Shown: piece after piece, positions 7,745-14,858 of the stretch
Layout: every line of letters begins with the position of its first letter
Numbering within the stretch: position 1 is the stretch's first letter
IMG/VR virus record: IMGVR_UViG_3300009164_000100
Span: 1 to 54,293 of that record
Reading direction: 5' to 3' (one strand)
Length of the DNA stretch: 54,293 nt
DNA from: a virus
Program-made: the position numbers and the translations under genes
The notes under the pieces: generated by a model
Told to the model about the DNA's origin: nothing
Database searches by the model: none
Seen by the model: only the letters and a program-made list of their open reading frames with translations

Positions 7745-7773
7745 ACCTTACAGGCAGGGATTCCGTTTGTCAA
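7745..7773 (-). promoter_or_regulatory. Sigma70-like promoter of the thyX operon
   Basis: TTGACA (7773-7768), 17-bp spacer, TAAGGT (7750-7745). The palindrome GCAACCGATTGC (7733-7744) abuts the -10, so transcription would start inside it. Confidence 0.7.
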
Positions 7774-7797
7774 GAAGGTTGTGGCCGGGAGCCGAGA

Positions 7798-8748
7798 CTA
7801 GGACGGCATCAACTTCTCTTTCGCAATCTTCACAGCAGCAGCGTCGCCTCTGAAGTTGACCATCATCGTGCCATTGTTATCAACGCTTATGTCCAAGTCC
7901 AAAGAACCGTTGTAAGACCCGACACTTGCAACATCGAACCCGTAGTCAATGACGAACATACGATCTCCAATCATGCCCCAATTTGCAGGCTGATAGAGAT
8001 CTCCCATCACCATTTCGCCGCCTTTGCAGGCACGGATCAACTCTTCTAAGTTGGACTTCTGATCGCCGCTCAAGTTGTATTGCCTATTCCAAGATTCGAT
8101 TGCCTTGCCAAAGCCTGCGTAGTCACGCGAATAAGATGAAAACGCACGGGACAACTCTGCGCCGGGAACACCAAAGAACTTCCTCAGTTCTCCAAACCAT
8201 TCTTGTTGCCCCGAAGCCGAGTTCTTGAACGGCTTGACTTCAACCGTCTGAATCCAATTGGAATACTGTGGAGGAACAGGCTCGCCGTTGACTTCAACGG
8301 AAGAAGCACGCTTGTTTATGGTGCTGTGGTCTATGATAGGAACGAACAACCGAGACTTGGTTTTCTCCCAAGCGCGGATCTCACTTGCGTTCTGTGCAAC
8401 GCCCTGCTCGTTCAAGGCCAACTTGATAACTGTCTTGATCTGACCGCTAGGCTTGATGCCATAGTCTTTCAGCGTCTTTTTACCGTCCGAAGTAAACTCG
8501 TTGGCACTCACACTAAGCGCGATTGCGACACGCGACGAACCTTCGCCTAGCCGCTCCAATCCGTAGCGTTCCTTTTCCTTCTTATCCATCTTGTCAATCT
8601 TGCCGAACACGGGCTTTGCATTGTAGTATTCTTTGCCTGTGTTCGGGTTTATCTGCTTCTCCGGGTAGAGGACCTTCGGATCCATAAGCGGAGGAAGCGG
8701 TGCCTCGGTCAAGGCGCGGAGAGACTGAATAGACTTCTTGAAAGACAT
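7798..8748 (-). CDS. Protein-kinase-like fold protein
   Basis: A 316-aa protein; ATG 8748 is preceded by AAGAGGT. Kinase-fold landmarks occur in the right order: glycine-rich loop RLGEGSSRVAI (66-76), beta3 lysine in TVIKLA (K109), helix-C glutamate in ASEIRAW (E123), a hinge-like WIQTVEVKPF, a catalytic loop GDLYQPANWG (D250, N256) and a metal-binding VIDYG (D268) in place of DFG. The usual catalytic HRD is reduced to MGD. Phage kinases can phosphorylate host proteins, and some kinase-fold proteins in phages are structural or inactive. No signal peptide or membrane segment was seen. The fold call is from motifs; activity is unproven. Confidence 0.65.
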   Translation of the reverse strand: MSFKKSIQSLRALTEAPLPPLMDPKVLYPEKQINPNTGKEYYNAKPVFGKIDKMDKKEKERYGLERLGEGSSRVAIALSVSANEFTSDGKKTLKDYGIKPSGQIKTVIKLALNEQGVAQNASEIRAWEKTKSRLFVPIIDHSTINKRASSVEVNGEPVPPQYSNWIQTVEVKPFKNSASGQQEWFGELRKFFGVPGAELSRAFSSYSRDYAGFGKAIESWNRQYNLSGDQKSNLEELIRACKGGEMVMGDLYQPANWGMIGDRMFVIDYGFDVASVGSYNGSLDLDISVDNNGTMMVNFRGDAAAVKIAKEKLMPS

Positions 8749-8929
8749 TGTGACCTCTTGAAAGTTATGGCCGACATACAGGCTGTCGCCGCTTGGTGCA
8801 ATCACTTTGATACATACTGCGGAAAGCCGGGTCGCGCAACTGATTGCGTTTCGCCGTTGCACTTTTGGAATCTGTGACTATCCTACTTCTTGTAGGGGCG
8901 GTTGGGGAATCGCAGAGGCACAAGCCAAA

Positions 8930-8963
8930 GCCCGTCACGATGCTGTCCTTCGTCGTGGCGGGC
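8930..8963 (-). terminator. Terminator-like hairpin after the RuvC-like gene
   Basis: Arms of 11 bp (+ strand 8930-8940 and 8953-8963) with a single mismatch are separated by 12 nt, starting 2 nt after the stop of the RuvC-like gene. The minus-strand tail is only CTTTGG, so it is a weak intrinsic terminator or an mRNA 3' end stabiliser. Confidence 0.5.
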
Positions 8964-8965
8964 CT

Positions 8966-9430
8966 TTACTTTCCTCTTATCCGGGCAGACCACGGGCCAC
9001 ACTTTCGGCCCCACTCTGCGAGCCATAGCGCATCTGCCTCGGCTATCAACAGATCGCGCTTCCACTTGTCCTGCGCGGATTCGCGGATTTGCTTCTTGAA
9101 GGAAGGCTGAAGATACCGCTTCGGCAACTCCAAGTCTCGATGCCAACTCGTATCACGATGCCGATGCAGCATAGCCTTCGCCAAGACGATTGCACCAAGA
9201 CATTCCCCCAACACCCGTGCCGCATGAAACTGTGGAGACTTGTCGCTGACAGAACCAAGCGTCACCGATACAACCTCGTTGCCCAACTCGGCAAGGTGAT
9301 CGGCTACCGATAACGCAGCGCGTCCAAAGGTTTCCGTCTCGATAAAGCGTGTCACAAGGATAAGCGAGCCGTCCTCGTTCAACGAAGCAACTGCGCCGTT
9401 TCGCTTAGGATCTACCCCCACGAAGATCAT
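8966..9430 (-). CDS. RuvC-like RNase H-fold protein (first copy)
   Basis: A 154-aa protein with ATG 9430 and GAGGAG just upstream. The N-terminus MIFVGVDPKRNGAVASL matches the first strand of RuvC-like nucleases, with a catalytic Asp followed by a glycine-containing turn. The C-terminal IAEADALWLAEW matches the last acidic motif. These proteins resolve or cleave branched DNA. It follows the HTH gene with a 1-nt gap and ends at a terminator-like hairpin. A second, clearer RuvC-like gene lies at 43.1 kb. The family is suggested by both end motifs; the middle is divergent. Confidence 0.65.
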   Translation of the reverse strand: MIFVGVDPKRNGAVASLNEDGSLILVTRFIETETFGRAALSVADHLAELGNEVVSVTLGSVSDKSPQFHAARVLGECLGAIVLAKAMLHRHRDTSWHRDLELPKRYLQPSFKKQIRESAQDKWKRDLLIAEADALWLAEWGRKCGPWSARIRGK

Positions 9431-9431
9431 G

Positions 9432-9812
9432 CTACTCCTCCGTCACGGGCGTTACCGGATTGTTCCAAGTACCGCGCTTGGCGTTGGCGATCTCCCAATG
9501 ATCCTCTTGGACAATGAGAGCCGTAGCGACCTCACTTTCAATCGGAAGTTGGAAGTCCGTGCGCCCGGCCGTAACATACTCCACGGGGCAGCATAGAACC
9601 GTAGCCCACCACGCATGAGAGAGCGGCCATACCTCTGCGCTCGTCTGCCTGTGATGCAAGGCTTGGCGGGATAGTCCAATCCGAACCGACAAGGCCGACA
9701 TTGACCCGTAGATAGCCTTTGTCCGAGCGCGAATCATCTCGCCCGATACGGCGTGAGCCTGCCGACATTCCTTCTTTCGCGTTCTGCCTGTCTGCGTCTT
9801 ACCAATCAACAC
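9432..9812 (-). CDS. Putative HTH-containing regulator
   Basis: A 126-aa protein starts at GTG 9812 with GGAGG 5 nt upstream. The segment GSMSALSVRIGLSRQALHHR reads as a helix-turn-helix, the second helix being RQALHHR, so DNA binding is likely. The rest (EYVTAGRTDFQLPIESEV...) is not recognised. It has its own TTGACG promoter (9856-9883) and a leader hairpin in which the strand opposite the loop runs up to the SD region. It is co-transcribed with the RuvC-like gene. Confidence 0.65.
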   Translation of the reverse strand: MLIGKTQTGRTRKKECRQAHAVSGEMIRARTKAIYGSMSALSVRIGLSRQALHHRQTSAEVWPLSHAWWATVLCCPVEYVTAGRTDFQLPIESEVATALIVQEDHWEIANAKRGTWNNPVTPVTEE

Positions 9813-9827
9813 TTCAACCTCCTACTT

Positions 9828-9845
9828 TTTGGGGGGATACCCAAA
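9828..9845 (-). promoter_or_regulatory. Leader stem-loop
   Basis: Perfect TTTGGG-6-CCCAAA arms lie between the promoter at 9856-9883 and the GGAGG of the HTH gene. Confidence 0.5.
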
Positions 9846-9855
9846 GTTGTCCACT

Positions 9856-9883
9856 AGGATACACGAATCTATCCACCCGTCAA
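9856..9883 (-). promoter_or_regulatory. Sigma70-like promoter
   Basis: TTGACG (9883-9878), 16-bp spacer, TATCCT (9861-9856). It lies just after the methyltransferase stop and drives the HTH and RuvC-like genes. Confidence 0.7.
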
Positions 9884-9887
9884 GGAC

Positions 9888-11315
9888 TTACTGAACTTCT
9901 TGACTTTCAGATGCAATCGGTTGCGCGAACAGGTCAATCTGATCGTCGCCCGGCTTCTTCCGCAGCACCTTGAGGCTAGAACCTGCCTTTGGTGCAGGCT
10001 TGACCACAACTTCGTCTGCAAACCCGCCGTTACGAAGCGCGTATTCAATCCGGGCCTTCGCTATCTCTAGGTATTCAGCATCTTGCTCGATGCCGATAAA
10101 GTTGAACCCTTCTAGCATAGCAGCCTTGCCTGTGCTTCCGCTGCCCATGAAAGCGTCTAGCACCACTCCGTTCGGTGGCGTGATGAGGCGGCAAAGGTAG
10201 CGCATGAGTTCTGTGTGCTTCACCGTAGGGTGATGGTTCTTGACCTTGCCTGCCGTTCTACTCGCGCCTGCGCGTGGGGAGTTTATGCCTGCCGAGCCTT
10301 CTTCTCGGTCAACCGCTTCTGCACCTGTTCTATCTACAAGATGTTCGCAGCCTTCCTCTCGGTCGCGGCGAGATGCTTTAGCACAGTAGAAGAAGCGGGC
10401 CGCGCTGCCTTTGCTTGGCTCTATGTTTTGTTTTGTAGGCTCCCGAACACCCCATGAATGTTGAACAAATGTGCCTTTGCCGCTATGCGCCCCGCCGTCA
10501 GGAAACCCCGACACCACCTCGGCGCTGCCGTCTGTGATAACATTAGCGGGCCATCTTCCCACAAAGGTTTTCTCGCCCGACTTCACATTACGGCCACCGC
10601 CTGTCGTCTCAAAGCCCCCCGATACCATCGTCAAGTCGTAGGTGCGTTCTTCCGTTCCAATGCGGCAAGCGTCGATGTTCAACGCGCCCGTGCCGTATCG
10701 CAGCACATTCGCCGCTACTGTTCCTTCAAGCGGCTTACGCAAAAGCCACCAATCTTCAGCGGCAGGTTTCAATGCGGTTCCCCAACCTTCCCACTGTTTC
10801 GCTTCGGGCGTAGCCGCAACCGTTATTGGCACCTCGATGGGTTTTACTCCTACGCTGTTTGTGTTCGATGCGTAAGTTCCGCCCTTCTCCGCTGTGCTCT
10901 GCGCGGCGTTGCCTCCTAACCGCTGATGCCCGATAACAGGTCTCTGCGCTCCCGCCGCCTTGTCTATCGCCTTGCCGACATTCAGCGACTTCGGGAAGCC
11001 TGTGCCAAACAAATGCACCACTTTGTCTCTAGGCTCCCAACCTGCGTTCTCCCACGCCGTTCCTGTCCAATGGGAAGTCCGAGGCAAGGCCCATACCAAC
11101 GCATGACCTCCGGGCTTGATCACGCGAAGGCACTCTCGCGCAATCGATTGCATCCACGCAATCCAAGCGTCACGGCCACCCTTGTCCGTATCCCACTCCT
11201 TGCCCATGAACGCGATTCCTGCCGGGGGGTCGGTGACGATTGCATCCACCGAACAGGAAGGAAGCGTCTTGAGAACCTTTAGGCAGTCTCCGTGGTGCAG
11301 CGTGAACTGTGTCAT
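9888..11315 (-). CDS. N4/N6 DNA methyltransferase (beta class)
   Basis: This 475-aa SAM-dependent amino-methyltransferase has its catalytic motif near the N-terminus (TDPPAGIAFMGKEWD, residues 28-42) and the SAM-binding motif near the C-terminus (LDAFMGSGSTG, about 386-396, then FIGIEQDAEY), the beta-class order. The catalytic tetrapeptide is DPPA where DPPY is usual. Between them lies a long target-recognition region. ATG 11315 overlaps the TGA of the C5 methyltransferase gene (ATGA), so the two are coupled. It may modify phage DNA against host restriction; no partner restriction enzyme is nearby. Target unknown. Confidence 0.88.
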   Translation of the reverse strand: MTQFTLHHGDCLKVLKTLPSCSVDAIVTDPPAGIAFMGKEWDTDKGGRDAWIAWMQSIARECLRVIKPGGHALVWALPRTSHWTGTAWENAGWEPRDKVVHLFGTGFPKSLNVGKAIDKAAGAQRPVIGHQRLGGNAAQSTAEKGGTYASNTNSVGVKPIEVPITVAATPEAKQWEGWGTALKPAAEDWWLLRKPLEGTVAANVLRYGTGALNIDACRIGTEERTYDLTMVSGGFETTGGGRNVKSGEKTFVGRWPANVITDGSAEVVSGFPDGGAHSGKGTFVQHSWGVREPTKQNIEPSKGSAARFFYCAKASRRDREEGCEHLVDRTGAEAVDREEGSAGINSPRAGASRTAGKVKNHHPTVKHTELMRYLCRLITPPNGVVLDAFMGSGSTGKAAMLEGFNFIGIEQDAEYLEIAKARIEYALRNGGFADEVVVKPAPKAGSSLKVLRKKPGDDQIDLFAQPIASESQEVQ

Positions 11316-13282
11316 GCCTGCTTGCTCGCTTCATAGGCCGCAATCCGTTCACCGATCCACTCCATGCAGTTGACCGCCATGCTGTTTCCTAGTGCCTTGT
11401 AGCGAGGACCGTCTGAAGCGGGCTTGCCACGAAAGGGAATCGCTGTCCAATCGTCCGGGAAGCCCTGCAAACGCTCGCACTCGCGGGGCGTGAGGCGGCG
11501 CACGTCGAAGGTTGCGGCATAGACCGCTGCGACCTGCTGCGTGACCTCCGACGATTGCGGCGACCTCGACGGATCGTTGCTCGCGGTGAGGGTCGGCACC
11601 ACAACATAGGGAGCAGAAGCCTCCAAGCAAGCAGGTGCGCCGTGTCCTCCGGCTGTCCTCAAAGGAACATGAACATCACCCGTTGTAGTGTTGTTGTAGA
11701 GGTCAACCCCAACTGCCTTCGTCTCAAAGGCAACGCAAGACCCGCAAGCACGCTCCGTGATTAGCGTCTGCGAAACATCTTCTACATCTGTGGTCGCTGA
11801 CCTCAAGGCCACCGTTCCTACCGTTGTGACAGTAGGTGCAGCGTTAGGTATCATAACTGCTGCGTAGCCCTGCCCCGGCTTGCCGCCACCGCAAGTAAGC
11901 GGATAGGAAATCTCGTCGAGTGACATCGTTCCACGAAACCCGTTCTCTTGGAAAGCAACGGGCTGCGGAATGAGAACTGCATTGGTGTTGGTTCCGTGCT
12001 GCTCGCGCACGACACCCATCACATCACCCGTGAGTTTGCTGTTGTAGACATCAAACGCAATCGGTTGCGCGTGCGCGACAATCGGCACACCTACTAGATG
12101 CGCGGTTTCATTGTATGGAGCCCAACCTGAAGCACCTTGCATTTTTGCCGTTAGGGTCGGTGACGGATCGTAGAATGGAACGGCCCGCGCTGCAACAATC
12201 GGCACGCCGCGCCCCGTTCCATCTTCGCTGCTATCATGCCGCTTCGTCAGCGCGTGCGACACGTCTGCGAGCCCTACGGCGTGCGGCCCCTTTGCCACAA
12301 GTGCGCTCATCGTCTCGCGTCCATCCTGAAGCGGATAGGCAACTATCGTTTCACTACCTCCGCCAAAGTCGCCTCCGGATGCGCGAAGCGTTCCAACACC
12401 TACCTTCCATTCTCCAAACCCTTTGCCTGTGTATGGCATCAGATTCGGACGTTCAGTGACAATCGGATTGCCCGTCACGCCGTCACGCCCGCACGATGGC
12501 CCCTTGTAGTCGCGGGCCGACAAAGTGGTGGCGACTTCTTGATTGGGCGCGTATCGGCTGATCACCACAGGGGCAGGAGCAGAAATCATGCGCCCCGTGC
12601 AAGCATCTTGCAGCGTTTCGCCTACGGTTCCCGCACAGATTGCGCCGACTGTATCAACGCCTGCCTCAAGGCTTGCGGCAAGGCCTTTCCCCGCCTTTCG
12701 GCGCGTTGAAGTATCCCGTTGCACGCTCTCGCGCTCAAATAGAACCGCTGCGGCACTTTCGCTGTCTCCAAGACATCCGACAACGAACACACGTCTCCTG
12801 CGCTGCGAGACGGCGCGTGGATGCCCGTTGCTTCTGCACCATTGAGCGTCCAAGACCCGGTAGGCCCACCCATACCCCAACTCCCCCAATGCCCCGAGGA
12901 AGGTTCCAAAATCCCGTCCTCCGTTGCTCGACAGAACACCGGGGACGTTTTCCCACACAATCCATCGAGGCCGTAGACGGTCAGCGATTGCAAGATAGGT
13001 AAGCATGAGGTTGCCTCGCGGGTCGGCAAGCCCTTTGCGTAGTCCTGCAACGGAGAAGGATTGGCAGGGGGTTCCTCCCACAAGAAGGTCAATTGATCCG
13101 GGTGCGAGTGGCCACGTTTCATGCTTCGTCATGTCTCCAAAGTTAGGAACATTCGGGTAATGGTGCGCCAACACCGCCGAAGGGAACTTCTCAATCTCCG
13201 AGAAGCCCACAGCCTCCCAACCAAGCGGGTGCCATGCGACAGAGGCCGCTTCGATACCGCTGCAAACAGATAGGTATCTCAT
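11312..13282 (-). CDS. C5-cytosine DNA methyltransferase
   Basis: A 656-aa enzyme. Motif I is SVCSGIEAAS near the N-terminus, motif IV is GGTPCQSFS with catalytic C73, motif VI is ENVPG (111-115), motif VIII is QRRRRVF, motif IX is RRLTPRECERLQGFPDDW and motif X is RYKALGNSMAV near the C-terminus. About 350 residues between VIII and IX hold repeated beta-rich units with recurrent TTLS/TLT and TGDVxG phrases. That is an enlarged target-recognition region, common in phage multispecific enzymes. ATG 13282 overlaps the stop of a 10-codon leader ORF. It is probably paired with the next methyltransferase for anti-restriction. Confidence 0.93.
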   Translation of the reverse strand: MRYLSVCSGIEAASVAWHPLGWEAVGFSEIEKFPSAVLAHHYPNVPNFGDMTKHETWPLAPGSIDLLVGGTPCQSFSVAGLRKGLADPRGNLMLTYLAIADRLRPRWIVWENVPGVLSSNGGRDFGTFLGALGELGYGWAYRVLDAQWCRSNGHPRAVSQRRRRVFVVGCLGDSESAAAVLFERESVQRDTSTRRKAGKGLAASLEAGVDTVGAICAGTVGETLQDACTGRMISAPAPVVISRYAPNQEVATTLSARDYKGPSCGRDGVTGNPIVTERPNLMPYTGKGFGEWKVGVGTLRASGGDFGGGSETIVAYPLQDGRETMSALVAKGPHAVGLADVSHALTKRHDSSEDGTGRGVPIVAARAVPFYDPSPTLTAKMQGASGWAPYNETAHLVGVPIVAHAQPIAFDVYNSKLTGDVMGVVREQHGTNTNAVLIPQPVAFQENGFRGTMSLDEISYPLTCGGGKPGQGYAAVMIPNAAPTVTTVGTVALRSATTDVEDVSQTLITERACGSCVAFETKAVGVDLYNNTTTGDVHVPLRTAGGHGAPACLEASAPYVVVPTLTASNDPSRSPQSSEVTQQVAAVYAATFDVRRLTPRECERLQGFPDDWTAIPFRGKPASDGPRYKALGNSMAVNCMEWIGERIAAYEASKQA

Positions 13283-13311
13283 AGCCTCACGACTGCATTC
13301 TTGTTGCTCAT
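13279..13311 (-). CDS. Possible 10-aa leader peptide coupled to the C5 methyltransferase
   Basis: ATG 13311, with GGAGG 7 nt upstream, encodes MSNKNAVVRL and stops at a TGA that overlaps the methyltransferase ATG (ATGA). The large gene has no strong SD of its own, so ribosomes may reach it by reinitiation. The alternative is initiation at TTG 13318 in the methyltransferase frame, but that codon sits right against the SD. Confidence 0.45.
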   Translation of the reverse strand: MSNKNAVVRL

Positions 13312-13349
13312 CTTCCAACCTCCAACAAGCACCATAGGGCGCGTTCCCC

Positions 13350-13377
13350 CTATTAGCACAGGTTCCTCGGTCGTCAA
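13350..13377 (-). promoter_or_regulatory. Sigma70-like extended -10 promoter of the methyltransferase operon
   Basis: TTGACG (13377-13372), 16-bp spacer ending GTGC, TAATAG (13355-13350). It lies upstream of the leader peptide and both methyltransferases. Confidence 0.7.
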
Positions 13378-13387
13378 TAACTTCCGG

Positions 13388-13732
13388 TCAAGCCCCTACG
13401 GGAACATTGCCGCCGTCATTGTCGTCGTCGCTGTCCTCAACCGTCTGAATGATGCCCATGCGGTCGAGGTAGTCTCGCTCGTCATTCAGAATCTTCAGTT
13501 GCCTGCCCTTCTCCCGCAGCCAACAGGTACTACACAGATGCTTGGGCCGCTTGCCGCTCCAATCGACCCGCGCAAAGTGGACATAATCTTCCGCAACAAA
13601 CTTATTGCAGATCGAGATTACCACATTCTCGCCGTAGGCAATGTTGCCGTATCCGACATAGTACGGATACAGCGCGTGAACGGTTGGATCCTTCACGATG
13701 CACTCGGTCTTTCGTTTGCCTAGACGCGCCAT
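13388..13732 (-). CDS. Hypothetical protein with CxxC
   Basis: A 114-aa protein starts at ATG 13732, with GGAGG 7 nt upstream. It is basic at the N-terminus and Tyr-rich (LYPYYVGYGNIAYGENVVI), has a single CSTC pair, and ends in an acidic tail EDSDDDNDGG. It overlaps the upstream gene by one base (TAATG). No family was recognised; the CSTCWLREKGRQLK segment could bind metal. Confidence 0.7.
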   Translation of the reverse strand: MARLGKRKTECIVKDPTVHALYPYYVGYGNIAYGENVVISICNKFVAEDYVHFARVDWSGKRPKHLCSTCWLREKGRQLKILNDERDYLDRMGIIQTVEDSDDDNDGGNVPVGA

Positions 13733-13950
13733 TACTCGCCCTCCTCTACATAGGGTGAGGCAGGGCCGGCTTTAGGCTCGTCCTGCAAGGTCGCTATGGC
13801 CTCGGCAAAGGCATGGTTGATAACAGGGTAGATGCTCACCGCAGGGGTGGCATGAATAGCCGCGCACAGCCGTTCTAGGGCCATGCGCAGATCGTAGATC
13901 CGTTGCTTTGCGGCGTTGCGCTCGGCAATCAGCCGATACTCGTTATTCAC
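13732..13950 (-). CDS. Small hypothetical protein
   Basis: A 72-aa protein starts at GTG 13950, with GGAGG 6 nt upstream; a longer in-frame reading would run through the upstream membrane protein gene and lacks an SD. It is largely helical (NEYRLIAERNAAKQRIYDLR) with a Pro/Gly-rich acidic end. It overlaps the upstream gene by 8 nt and the next gene by 1 nt, in a three-gene operon from the promoter at 14161-14188. Confidence 0.6.
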   Translation of the reverse strand: MNNEYRLIAERNAAKQRIYDLRMALERLCAAIHATPAVSIYPVINHAFAEAIATLQDEPKAGPASPYVEEGE

Positions 13951-14119
13951 CGCTACCCTCCACACGCGCCACGCACGCCTTGTACGCTTCAACGCTCCGC
14001 CCGGAACACTCCGCGAACCGAAGCGCACGCTTATCGTTGCGGCTCACATTCGCCGCCACCGCAAACACGGCAATCGCAACAACGACAACAACCAAAACAA
14101 TCTCAATCGGCTTCAGCAT
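13943..14119 (-). CDS. Small membrane protein
   Basis: A 58-aa protein starts at ATG 14119 with GGAGG 5 nt upstream. The N-terminal segment IEIVLVVVVVAIAVFAVAA is a strong transmembrane helix or signal anchor. The remaining 30 residues are basic with two cysteines (AECSG, KACVA) that could form a disulfide outside the membrane. No family was recognised. It is first in a small operon whose leader carries a perfect hairpin. Confidence 0.72.
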   Translation of the reverse strand: MLKPIEIVLVVVVVAIAVFAVAANVSRNDKRALRFAECSGRSVEAYKACVARVEGSGE

Positions 14120-14134
14120 CGGAACCTCCTTGCA

Positions 14135-14149
14135 ACGGGCCAATCCCGT
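14135..14149 (-). promoter_or_regulatory. Leader stem-loop
   Basis: Perfect ACGGG-5-CCCGT lies between the promoter at 14161-14188 and the GGAGG of the membrane protein gene. Confidence 0.5.
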
Positions 14150-14160
14150 CGAACCCGAAC

Positions 14161-14188
14161 ATTCTAGCAGACCTTGATCTTGTGTCAA
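14161..14188 (-). promoter_or_regulatory. Sigma70-like extended -10 promoter
   Basis: TTGACA (14188-14183), 16-bp spacer ending TCTGC, TAGAAT (14166-14161). It is one of the best matches in the window and overlaps the 3' end of the upstream gene. Confidence 0.85.
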
Positions 14189-14421
14189 GTATTATCCGAA
14201 TACCCGGCCCACCCACGGAAGGACGGGTCATGCACAACAGTCGCAAGTGTATTGTAGGCTCGGTCAAGGCTCGTTGACTCGACCGTAACACAGTCCACCT
14301 GATCGGGTGTTCCCGTCCGAAAGACCTCATAGCAGATCTTCGCTACGCCATTCGGCTTCACCTCGACAATCGAAACAAAGCGATCATACAACTGACTCGT
14401 TTCACGCCACACAACTTGCAT
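14185..14421 (-). CDS. Small hypothetical protein
   Basis: A 78-aa protein starts at ATG 14421 with GGAGG 5 nt upstream. Its sequence is beta-rich (LYDRFVSIVEVKPNGVAKICYEV...VDCVTVESTSLDRAYNTLATVV) and may form a small alpha/beta fold. No family was recognised. It has its own promoter at 14464-14492. Confidence 0.7.
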   Translation of the reverse strand: MQVVWRETSQLYDRFVSIVEVKPNGVAKICYEVFRTGTPDQVDCVTVESTSLDRAYNTLATVVHDPSFRGWAGYSDNT

Positions 14422-14463
14422 CTTGGCCTCCTATGCAGGGTCAATCCCTACCAACGGAGCAAG

Positions 14464-14492
14464 ACACTATCAGTCGGTTAGCCGTGTGTCAA
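14464..14492 (-). promoter_or_regulatory. Sigma70-like promoter
   Basis: TTGACA (14492-14487), 17-bp spacer ending CTGA, TAGTGT (14469-14464). It overlaps the end of the gene at 14489-14713 and drives the 78-aa gene. Confidence 0.78.
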
Positions 14493-14713
14493 GAACCTTT
14501 ACCGAACCTCGGAGCAGGTATGCCGGGCGCGACTATCCATAGTGGTGCTACTTCCCGCTTATCGTTGTCGAGCAGCCGCTTGCGCTTTTGCTTCCGTCTC
14601 CGAAGCATCTCAAGCGGAACATCCTGTGGGTTCCCCCCGGCATACGGCCACGGTGGAGGCGCACCAACTAGGAAGCCCATAGGGTCGGTCGCAATGTTAC
14701 CGCTTGTCGTCAT
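14489..14713 (-). CDS. Small hypothetical protein
   Basis: A 74-aa protein: a Pro/Gly-rich N-terminal half (GAPPPWPYAGGNPQDVP) is followed by a very basic helix (RRRKQKRKRLL), which could bind nucleic acid. ATG 14713 has AGGAAGG upstream and overlaps the TGA of a 20-codon ORF (ATGA), so it is coupled to it. No family was recognised. Confidence 0.6.
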   Translation of the reverse strand: MTTSGNIATDPMGFLVGAPPPWPYAGGNPQDVPLEMLRRRKQKRKRLLDNDKREVAPLWIVAPGIPAPRFGKGS

Positions 14714-14772
14714 GGTGCCTTCCTAGCCTCGACAAGCGAGATCAGACTGTTGATCAAACGGCGCATACTCAT
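14710..14772 (-). CDS. 20-aa ORF coupled to the next gene
   Basis: ATG 14772 has GGAGG 5 nt upstream and encodes MSMRRLINSLISLVEARKAP, a short amphipathic basic peptide; its TGA overlaps the next ATG. The SD directly follows the T-run of the terminator at 14783-14836, so it is translated only from read-through transcripts or an unseen promoter. Confidence 0.5.
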   Translation of the reverse strand: MSMRRLINSLISLVEARKAP

Positions 14773-14782
14773 TCTGTCCTCC

Positions 14783-14836
14783 AAAAAGTGGAACGCTCGC
14801 ACAAAGTAACCCATTCCGTTACTCCGTGCAAGCGTT
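14783..14836 (-). terminator. Intrinsic terminator after the virion-like protein gene
   Basis: Outer stem of 11 bp (+ strand 14792-14802 and 14826-14836, one G-U pair) with an inner GTAAC/GTTAC hairpin, followed on the minus strand by a TTTTT run. It lies 22 nt after the stop codon at 14859. Confidence 0.85.
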
Positions 14837-14858
14837 ACACAGGTGCAATCAATTGCGT

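Noticed and set aside
7567-7773. 68-codon minus-strand frame overlapping the small membrane protein
   Set aside because: It starts upstream of the promoter and lacks an SD; the 53-aa frame at 7557-7718 has GGAGG and a transmembrane segment.
8883-9026. 47-aa ORF MARRVGPKVWPVVC... after the RuvC-like gene
   Set aside because: The SD is too far from the ATG, the ORF overlaps the RuvC-like gene by 60 nt and it contains the terminator-like hairpin at 8930-8963.
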